This document shows positions 7,080-11,590 of a DNA stretch of 11,590 nucleotides, one piece after another. Position 1 is the stretch's first letter; each line of letters begins with the position of its first letter. The notes under the pieces were generated by a model. The model saw nothing but the letters and a program-made list of their open reading frames with translations. It had not been told where the DNA came from and did no database searches. The stretch is from contig JBFLWV010000056.1 in assembly GCA_040757655.1 (NCBI GenBank), positions 1 to 11,590 of the forward strand. The letters run 5' to 3'. This DNA comes from 2-02-FULL-49-11 sp040757655. Its GTDB lineage: Bacteria; Patescibacteriota; Patescibacteriia; 2-02-FULL-49-11. Made by a program: the position numbers and the translations under genes.

Positions 7080-8819
7080 ATGGCATATCCAACCAAACAG
7101 ACTATTGAAGAAACACTGCACGCTCTTCTCATATCTCTTTATCCTGAAATGAGACAGGTGCAGGTAGCGAATCTCATCACAATCCCTGAACCTCATAGGG
7201 GAGATTACGCTACCAATGCGCCGATTCGCCTGGCACAGCAACTTAAACGTCCTCCCACCGATATTGCGCAAGAAATTGCAGAAAGAATCAAACCCTCACT
7301 CGTACCGCATTTTGAAAAAATTGAAGCGACGAGGAATGGGTATATCAATTTCTTCTATGCCAAAAAATGGCTGCAGGCAAGTCTCCCGCGCATATTGGCT
7401 ACTGGCGATACGTGGGGACGGTTAGCCACTACCCACCAGCGCGTGCTTGTTGAGTATTCAAGCCCCAACATCGCCAAGATGATGCATGTGGGACATTTTC
7501 GGTCAACGCTTATCGGCCATGCGCTTGACAAGATATTCCGCCACGTCGGCTACGAGGTTGTCAACGATAATCACCTCGGCGACTGGGGTACTCAATTTGG
7601 TAAACTCTTGGTTGCCTATCAACGCTGGTTTACCCCAAGAGGCGATGCTCCGATTACGGTGCCGGAGCTTGAAGCGCTGTATATCCGCTTCCATAAGGAA
7701 TCGCAAAACGACCCGACGCTTAACGACCAAGCCCGTGCAGAAACAGTGAAACTCCAGCAGGGGGATGCGAGTAGTAAGAGACTCTGGCAGGAATTCTGCT
7801 ACATTAGCCTCGCAGAGTTCAATCGCATCTATGACCTTTTCGGCATTACCTTTGATTACCTACAGGGGGAGAGCTTTTATGAGCCCCTCCTCCCCGGCAT
7901 TGTCCAAGAGGCACTTGATAAAGGAGTGGCGGTCATAAGTGATGGCGCGGTGGTCATCCCCCTTGGCGATGTTGGGCACCCTGATTTTATGATTCGCAAA
8001 TCCGATGGCGGCTATCTCTATGCCACGACCGATCTTGCAACGATAAAGTGGCGAGACGAACATCTCACACCTGACCTTATACTCTATGTCGTCGGTGACC
8101 AACAAATACTCCACTTCAAACAATTATTTGCCGCAGCACGTAAGCTTGGTTATGCGTCGCGCACAAAACTCATCCATGTATCATTCGGACTCATCCTCGG
8201 CGCGCACGGCCGCAAGATGTCCACGCGCGAAGGGGAGGCGGTTGACGCCATGCATTTCATCACTACCTCCATCGATTATGCAAAAAAAATTATGAATGAA
8301 AAAAACGCAGCACTCTCCCCTGCCGAAAAAGATGAAGTCGCGCAACGAATCGCATTGAGTGCGCTGATCTACAACAGTCTCTCCCGAGACCGCGAATCAT
8401 CGGTGACGTTCAACTGGGATGCGATGATGAATTTCAAAGGAGCTTCCGCGCCTTATCTGCTCTATACCGCCGTGCGCATTAATGGCATCATACAGAAAAT
8501 ACAAACGGAGCATCCTGAAGACCTGACGACGTCGCCTGACCATACGCTGCTCAATGAACCGGACGAAATACTGCTCCTGCGCACGCTGGTGAAGTTTCCC
8601 GATATGCTCATGCAGGTTACTGAGAATTACCGGCCACACATACTCATCCACTATCTTGACGATCTTGCCAACATTTTCCATGCATCGTATGACCGACTGC
8701 CTGTTGCCCAGGCAGAAACGGAGATACGCCGCGCGCGCCTTGCACTTTACTTGGCAGTCGCAAACACCATGACGATAGGCATGAAACTCTTGGGGATGCA
8801 GCCGGTGGAACGCATGTGA
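7080..8819 (+). CDS. argS: Arginyl-tRNA synthetase
   Basis: A class I aminoacyl-tRNA synthetase of 579 residues, close to the usual bacterial length, that attaches arginine to tRNA-Arg using ATP in the cytoplasm. The N-terminal ArgRS-specific domain is visible at residues 1-110, with the typical HRGDYATN at 39-46. The signature HVGH at 136-139 follows SSPNIAKMM, and the KMSKS-type loop is KMSTR at 379-383 after GLILGAHGR. The C-terminal DALR anticodon-binding domain covers about residues 455-579 and ends MKLLGMQPVERM, the usual ArgRS ending. The gene ends in TGA. No Shine-Dalgarno precedes the ATG, but the match begins at the normal place, so this start is sound. It is the first gene of the rightward translation block. 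Confidence 0.97.
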   Translation: MAYPTKQTIEETLHALLISLYPEMRQVQVANLITIPEPHRGDYATNAPIRLAQQLKRPPTDIAQEIAERIKPSLVPHFEKIEATRNGYINFFYAKKWLQASLPRILATGDTWGRLATTHQRVLVEYSSPNIAKMMHVGHFRSTLIGHALDKIFRHVGYEVVNDNHLGDWGTQFGKLLVAYQRWFTPRGDAPITVPELEALYIRFHKESQNDPTLNDQARAETVKLQQGDASSKRLWQEFCYISLAEFNRIYDLFGITFDYLQGESFYEPLLPGIVQEALDKGVAVISDGAVVIPLGDVGHPDFMIRKSDGGYLYATTDLATIKWRDEHLTPDLILYVVGDQQILHFKQLFAAARKLGYASRTKLIHVSFGLILGAHGRKMSTREGEAVDAMHFITTSIDYAKKIMNEKNAALSPAEKDEVAQRIALSALIYNSLSRDRESSVTFNWDAMMNFKGASAPYLLYTAVRINGIIQKIQTEHPEDLTTSPDHTLLNEPDEILLLRTLVKFPDMLMQVTENYRPHILIHYLDDLANIFHASYDRLPVAQAETEIRRARLALYLAVANTMTIGMKLLGMQPVERM

Positions 8820-8826
8820 TGATAAT

Positions 8827-8938
8827 GCAAAAATCAAATCTCAAAAACCAAAATGAAGGAGTCCTTTCAGGACAAAAATATTTACATTGTAATCTATCAT
8901 TTTGATTTTTGGATTTTGGATTTTACATTTTCATCATT
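8827..8938. repeat. AT-rich imperfect inverted repeat between argS and smpB
   Basis: The left arm (about 8829-8858, AAAAATCAAATCTCAAAAAC and on) matches the reverse complement of the right arm (about 8898-8935, TTTTGATTTTTGGATTTTGG) at roughly four of five positions by eye. The right arm ends just before the smpB start. The same sequence family appears between infC and rpmI. It may act as an RNA hairpin in the smpB leader. Confidence 0.65.
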
Positions 8939-8942
8939 TTAT

Positions 8943-9410
8943 ATGGCCTCCCTTGCGGTAAACAAACGTGCCCTTCATGACTATGAAATCTTGAAAAAGT
9001 TTGAAGCCGGCATCAAGCTCACGGGCGCAGAAGTTAAGTCTGTGAAACTAGGAAAAGTCGATCTCACGGGAAGTTACGTGCGCATTTCTCCTACAGGAGA
9101 AGCACTCCTCTCCAACGCTACCATAAGCTCCTATCCCCCCGCACGAGACACTCAAATGCACTATGATCCGCGCCGCAACCGCACGCTCCTCTTACACCGC
9201 AAGGAGATTGCCTCTTTAACCGGCACGACAAAGGTTCGTGGCATCACGCTTGTCCCTCTCTCGCTCTATACCCGGCAGGGTATTATTAAGCTCGAAATGG
9301 GGCTTGGGCGCGGAAAGAGCAAATACGACAAGCGAGAAACGATAAAGAAGAAAGAGATGAAACAGAGGATACGAACACACTTACTCCACAACTTACTCCA
9401 CAATGCTTGA
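8943..9410 (+). CDS. smpB: SsrA-binding protein SmpB
   Basis: A 155-residue protein, the normal SmpB length. It binds tmRNA and fills the decoding centre of stalled ribosomes during trans-translation. The start begins MASLAVNKRALHDYEILKK, followed by EAGIKLTGAEVKSVKLGKVD and the conserved GSYVRI strand. The OB-fold core carries YDPRRNRTLLLHRKEI at about 74-89. The basic tail GRGKSKYDKRETIKKKEMKQ is the part that mimics mRNA on the ribosome. A start 90 nt upstream is in frame but would translate the AT-rich inverted repeat, so I chose the internal ATG. The protein ends in a small duplication (LLHNLLHN). Its partner RNA ssrA follows directly. Confidence 0.95.
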   Translation: MASLAVNKRALHDYEILKKFEAGIKLTGAEVKSVKLGKVDLTGSYVRISPTGEALLSNATISSYPPARDTQMHYDPRRNRTLLLHRKEIASLTGTTKVRGITLVPLSLYTRQGIIKLEMGLGRGKSKYDKRETIKKKEMKQRIRTHLLHNLLHNA

Positions 9411-9435
9411 CTATTCCCCACATTCATCGTATACT
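9407..9435 (+). promoter_or_regulatory. Promoter of the tmRNA gene
   Basis: TTGACT at 9407-9412, a 17-nt spacer, then TATACT at 9430-9435, very close to the sigma70 consensus. The -35 overlaps the smpB stop codon. The predicted start is near 9442, giving an 80-nt leader before the mature tmRNA 5' end, which RNase P would remove. Confidence 0.7.
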
Positions 9436-9524
9436 CCCAACTGAAAAATTAATACGCCGCTAAATAAAAAAACATTTTTTTCTTTTAGGATTTAGAATTT
9501 CGAGTTTTAGGATTTTACACAATT

Positions 9525-9937
9525 GGGGATGTCCATACGTCGCCAGTAACTATGGAAATCCTGCAGTCAGCCGTCTTTTGGCTCATTCAAGACGTTAATC
9601 CCAAAAGAGCCATCGAGATAACTGCCAATTCTCTCATAAGCAGGGTGAAGGCGATTGCGTCGACATTTGTCGACTCACTTAAATTCCAACCTGCATTTGC
9701 CGCAGTCTAATCACTGCAGCCATCCTTCCCTCCGTCGCCTGCGTGGAGGGAAAAGGGTGTCATACTGCAGGCTTGTCCCGACGTCACTCCTTCTGATTTC
9801 GGGAGACATGGCCAAAGGATCTATAGGTGCTGCTTGTCCGTTCCTTGATGCATCTATAGTACCAAGAACGGACTATGCTGATACCCTGCAGGATGGCCAA
9901 TTGCTGCACGCGGGTGCAACACCCGCCATCTCCACCA
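9525..9937 (+). ncRNA. ssrA: Transfer-messenger RNA (tmRNA)
   Basis: This 413-nt RNA rescues stalled ribosomes and adds a degradation tag. GGGGATG at 9525-9531 pairs with CATCTCC at 9927-9933 as the acceptor stem. A CCA is encoded at 9935-9937 after the discriminator A. The T-arm is GCGGG/CCCGC at 9910-9926. The long H2 helix pairs ATCCTGCAG 9558-9566 exactly with CTGCAGGAT 9886-9894. Pseudoknot PK1 is visible as interleaved stems CGTCTT/AAGACG (9572-9577, 9589-9594) and GGCTC/GAGCC (9580-9584, 9607-9611). Twelve nucleotides later ATAACT-GCC-AAT matches the resume context of E. coli (ATAGTC-GCA-AAC). The tag frame runs 9624-9710, and further hairpins follow (CCTTCCCTCC/GGAGGG and GTCCGTTC/GAACGGAC). 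The T-loop is TGCAACA rather than TTCAANN. Confidence 0.93.
9624..9710 (+). CDS. tmRNA proteolysis-tag reading frame (28 residues)
   Basis: The resume codon is GCC at 9624, chosen from its spacing after PK1 and its upstream ATAACT. The frame reads ANSLISRVKAIASTF, continues VDSLKFQ, and ends PAFAAV at TAA. It is not an independent gene: ribosomes switch onto it during trans-translation. It is longer than the 10-residue E. coli tag and ends Ala-Ala-Val rather than Leu-Ala-Ala. Confidence 0.75.
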   Translation, partial: ANSLISRVKAIASTFVDSLKFQPAFAAV

Positions 9938-9966
9938 ACATTTGATAAATCCTAAATCCGAAATCC

Positions 9967-10039
9967 TAAACTCTAAACAGTCAATACATCAAGCCGTTTT
10001 GAATTTCGTGATTTGAGTTTGTTTAGTGCTTAGAGTTTA
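9967..10039. repeat. Inverted repeat in the infC leader
   Basis: TAAACTCTAA at 9967-9976 is the exact reverse complement of TTAGAGTTTA at 10030-10039, with further imperfect pairing around it. The right arm ends about 15 nt before the infC start. It could form a leader hairpin or help end the tmRNA transcript. Confidence 0.6.
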
Positions 10040-10053
10040 GAGTTTCAATAGTT

Positions 10054-10599
10054 ATGCACCTACGCCACCGCCGTCGGCCAAAGCAAAAGCCTGAGCTTAT
10101 CAAGCTCGCGCGGGTAAATAGATTCATCAGTTCACCCGAGGTTCGCGTTATAGATCAACAGGGCCAAAACCTCGGTATTCTTCCCGTTGCACAGGCGCTC
10201 CAAATCGCACAATCTGCAGGGCTTGATCTTGTGGAGGTAAACCCAAAAGCGGAACCGCCCGTGTGCCGTATTATTAACTACGGTCAATACCGCTACGAGC
10301 AAGAAAAAGAGGCACGGAAAGCAAAAGCAAAACAAAAAATGATCGAGATAAAGGGGATCAGGCTTTCCCTGCGCATAAAAGGGGTAGATCTAGAACTCAG
10401 AAAATCGCAAGCAGCTGAATTCTTAGAACGGGGAGATAAGGTGAAAATAGAAATGGTCCTTAGGGGAAGAGAAAAGGCCCATATGGATCTTGCACAGAGA
10501 ATTATTGATGATTTTGTTGCCTCGCTCCCCTACGCGGCAGTGATCCAGCCCATCTCACGTATGGGAGGAAGGATCTCGCTGGTGGTGGGAAGGAGGTAA
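10054..10599 (+). CDS. infC: Translation initiation factor IF-3
   Basis: A 181-residue protein, the usual IF-3 length. It binds the 30S subunit, keeps 50S away and checks start codon and initiator tRNA. The N-domain is clear from RVNRFISSPEVRVIDQQGQN (residues 20-39) through GLDLVEVNPKAEPPVCRI (56-73) and NYGQYRYEQEKEARKAKAKQ. A Lys-rich linker follows. The C-domain carries EIKGIRLSLRI, then FLERGDKVKIEMVLRGREKAH and the closing MGGRISLVVGRR. No Shine-Dalgarno precedes the ATG. The basic extension of about 18 residues before RVNRF is plausible but less conserved, so a slightly later start cannot be ruled out. It heads the classic infC-rpmI-rplT cluster. Confidence 0.96.
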   Translation: MHLRHRRRPKQKPELIKLARVNRFISSPEVRVIDQQGQNLGILPVAQALQIAQSAGLDLVEVNPKAEPPVCRIINYGQYRYEQEKEARKAKAKQKMIEIKGIRLSLRIKGVDLELRKSQAAEFLERGDKVKIEMVLRGREKAHMDLAQRIIDDFVASLPYAAVIQPISRMGGRISLVVGRR

Positions 10600-10607
10600 T
10601 ATTGAAA

Positions 10608-10705
10608 AATGCAGAAACCAAAATGCAAAATTGTGGAGCACCGACTAACCAGGCAGGATGGAATTCCTTCATTTTGAGATTTGATTTTTGAATTTTGATT
10701 TTACT
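10608..10705. repeat. AT-rich imperfect inverted repeat between infC and rpmI
   Basis: The left arm (about 10612-10632, AAACCAAAATGCAAAATTG) is loosely complementary to the right arm (about 10668-10703, CATTTTGAGATTTGATTTTT and on). The right arm is also an inverted copy of the argS-smpB repeat, including its AAATCAAATCTCAAAA core and the ATGAAGGA beside it. It lies in the rpmI leader. Confidence 0.6.
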
Positions 10706-10710
10706 GTAGT

Positions 10711-10899
10711 ATGCCCAAATTGAAGACCAAAAAAACTTTCTTAAAGCGATTCCGTATTACCTCACAGGGTAAAGTGATGAAACGCGCGGTGGGTCAGAGT
10801 CACTACAATGCGCGCGCGACGGGTGAGGCTACCATGGGTAAACACCGCGACCGCCGCATGCGGCCGGGGCATACCAACGTTATTAAACGATTACTATAA
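10711..10899 (+). CDS. rpmI: 50S ribosomal protein L35 (bL35)
   Basis: A 62-residue basic protein with the L35 pattern: MPKLKTKKTFLKRFRITSQG at the start, then KVMKRAVGQSHYNARAT and the closing HTNVIKRLL. It is a structural protein of the large ribosomal subunit. The start has no Shine-Dalgarno and follows the AT-rich repeat. It lies 111 nt after infC and 7 nt before rplT, in the usual order. Confidence 0.95.
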   Translation: MPKLKTKKTFLKRFRITSQGKVMKRAVGQSHYNARATGEATMGKHRDRRMRPGHTNVIKRLL

Positions 10900-10906
10900 C
10901 CACCGT

Positions 10907-11251
10907 ATGTCGAGAGTAAAAAGAGGAACCATACGTGCACGAAAAAGAAAAGCGCTCCTTACGCAAGCAAAGGGGTACCGTTGGGGGAGAAAAAAAATTC
11001 CCCGCCTCGCCAACGTGGCGGTCATTAAGGCAGGAGTGTACCAATACCGCGACCGGCGCACCAAAAAACGCGAGTTCCGCAAGCTGTGGCAGGTTCGCCT
11101 CAACGCCGCTGTCCGCGCACAAGAACTCACCTACAGTAAATTCATCCACCTGCTGAAGATGAAGAAAGTTGAGCTCGACCGCAAGACGCTTGCCACCCTC
11201 GCGCTCGAGCATCCTGAAGTATTTGCAAGGATTATTGAGACGGTGAAATAG
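10907..11251 (+). CDS. rplT: 50S ribosomal protein L20 (bL20)
   Basis: A 114-residue protein of normal L20 length that binds 23S rRNA early in large-subunit assembly. It begins MSRVKRGTIRARKRKALL, then AKGYRWGRKKIPRLANVAVI, the conserved YQYRDRRTKKREFRKLWQVR, LNAAVRAQELTYSKFIHLL, and ends in the usual ELDRKTLATLALEHPE helix. The frame is open 99 nt further upstream into rpmI, but homology begins at this ATG, just after the rpmI stop, so I chose it. In other bacteria L20 represses this operon by binding its leader. I cannot see such a site here. Confidence 0.96.
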   Translation: MSRVKRGTIRARKRKALLTQAKGYRWGRKKIPRLANVAVIKAGVYQYRDRRTKKREFRKLWQVRLNAAVRAQELTYSKFIHLLKMKKVELDRKTLATLALEHPEVFARIIETVK

Positions 11252-11288
11252 GCAACTCCTCATGGTGTCTTGTTGCTTCTTTCGCTCA

Positions 11289-11325
11289 TATAAAGAATTC
11301 TCCCCATCGGGAGAATGCTTTTATA
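11289..11325 (+). terminator. Terminator of the infC-rpmI-rplT operon, probably bidirectional
   Basis: ATTCTCCC 11297-11304 pairs exactly with GGGAGAAT 11309-11316 around a CATC loop. The stem extends through ATATAAAG on the left and CTTTTATAT on the right with small mismatches. T-rich sequence follows on both strands, so it can also end the leftward transcript of the small ORF. Confidence 0.85.
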
Positions 11326-11458
11326 TAGGTTCCAATAGATCTTCGCAATCAGGACAAAATAATTTTTTACTCCGCCCACACACGCTCGCATAATCTGTAG
11401 GGGTTAATGAAATTCTATGTACAACCTCTTTTGTTGGACATGAATCATTAGGGCACAT
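11321..11458 (-). CDS. Small cysteine-rich ORF, zinc-ribbon-like
   Basis: A 45-residue ORF reads MCPNDSCPTKEVVHRIS, then LTPTDYASVCGRSKKLF and CPDCEDLLEPI. Cysteines at 2, 7, 27, 35 and 38 resemble a zinc-binding site built from a CP-N-DSC knuckle and a CPDC knuckle. I do not recognise the family. Its frame is open upstream as far as the stop of the next gene at 11498, so the true start, or a lost N-terminus, is uncertain. The stop lies inside the operon terminator hairpin. Confidence 0.4.
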   Translation of the reverse strand: MCPNDSCPTKEVVHRISLTPTDYASVCGRSKKLFCPDCEDLLEPI

Positions 11459-11472
11459 AAACTTGTAAATCT

Positions 11473-11496
11473 GCCCTGTGGCAGAGACCACAGGGC
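11473..11496. repeat. Perfect 9-bp hairpin next to the possible transposase end
   Basis: GCCCTGTGG at 11473-11481 and CCACAGGGC at 11488-11496 form a perfect stem with a 6-nt loop, starting one base after the upstream gene's stop codon. It has no T-tract on either strand. IS200/IS605 elements have such subterminal hairpins that their transposase binds, so it may be the right end of one. Confidence 0.55.
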
Positions 11497-11497
11497 G

Positions 11498-11590
11498 TTA
11501 AAGCTCGAATAGTCTCAACTGCTTAAGATTATGCTCTCGACCTTGCTGTTTGATATAGTTTTCAATGATGTGCTTATTCCCTTTCCCACT
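11498..11590 (-). mobile_element. C-terminal end of a possible IS200/IS605-like transposase (partial)
   Basis: Thirty codons enter from the right edge and end at TAA 11500-11498. The peptide is SGKGNKHIIENYIKQQ, then GREHNLKQLRLFEL. The pattern of a short helix with I-x-x-YI-x-x-QG and a final LFEL resembles the end of Y1 (IS200/REP-associated) transposases. The catalytic HUH and Tyr motifs are outside the window, so this rests on the tail and the adjacent hairpin alone. Confidence 0.4.

Larger units (their letters stand above)
9481..9985. repeat. AT-rich inverted repeat pair flanking the tmRNA gene
   Basis: The arm at about 9486-9516 (AGGATTTAGAATTTCGAG and on) is an imperfect reverse complement of the arm at about 9949-9980 (AAATCCTAAATCCGAAATCC). 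They bracket the tmRNA sequence almost exactly. Paired in the precursor, they could bring its ends together for processing. Confidence 0.55.

Noticed and set aside
8397..8844. Minus-strand ORFs within argS
   Set aside because: They are antisense to the conserved C-terminal domain of ArgRS and show no recognisable features.
8853..8942. N-terminal extension of SmpB by 30 codons
   Set aside because: The extension would translate the AT-rich inverted repeat. SmpB homology begins at the ATG at 8943.
9655..9945. Plus-strand ORF of 96 codons
   Set aside because: It lies within the tmRNA, whose acceptor stem, H2 helix, pseudoknot and encoded CCA explain the sequence.
10808..10906. N-terminal extension of L20 by 33 codons
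   Set aside because: It overlaps rpmI in another frame. L20 homology begins at 10907.

Overview
The window looks like chromosomal DNA from a Candidate Phyla Radiation (Patescibacteria, probably Parcubacteria-like) bacterium. This is inferred from gene style, not from a database match. The clues are a giant surface protein full of VGIGTT-type repeats behind an excisionase-like helix-turn-helix, compact translation genes, AT-rich inverted repeats between genes, and almost no Shine-Dalgarno sequences. TGA terminates argS and smpB, so the UGA-to-Gly recoding of Gracilibacteria/Absconditabacteria is not supported.

Region 1 (1-6478, minus strand) is one uninterrupted reading frame of at least 2159 codons that runs off the left edge. 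In order it has an N-terminal helix-turn-helix, a single membrane segment, about 380 residues of alpha-helical-looking sequence, 12 collagen-like Gly-X-Y triplets, and a long Thr/Ser/Gly-rich array of phage-tail-fibre-like repeats. Two complete intein-like (Hint) modules sit in frame in this array, of 288 and 349 residues. Both begin with Cys, carry a T-x-x-H block, end in His-Asn and are followed by Thr. Both lie at the same place in a repeat unit (LHV-x-GQ | TY). The first also holds, antisense, a tRNA-like acceptor plus T-arm segment.

Region 2 (6479-7079) is a 600-bp gap. Its left part has a rightward sigma70-like promoter, a well-folded sequence of about 110 nt and an intrinsic terminator, which together suggest a small RNA gene. 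The rest is AT-rich with a scattered CCGATATT motif.

Region 3 (7080-11322, plus strand) is a translation block: argS, smpB, ssrA (tmRNA), infC, rpmI and rplT, ending in a strong terminator. SmpB and tmRNA work together in rescuing stalled ribosomes and are adjacent here. The tmRNA encodes its own CCA and a 28-residue tag ending in AFAAV. Imperfect AT-rich inverted repeats fill the gaps before smpB, ssrA, infC and rpmI.

Region 4 (11321-11590, minus strand) has a 45-codon cysteine-rich ORF, a perfect 9-bp hairpin, and the last 30 codons of a gene that may be an IS200/IS605-type transposase entering from the right.
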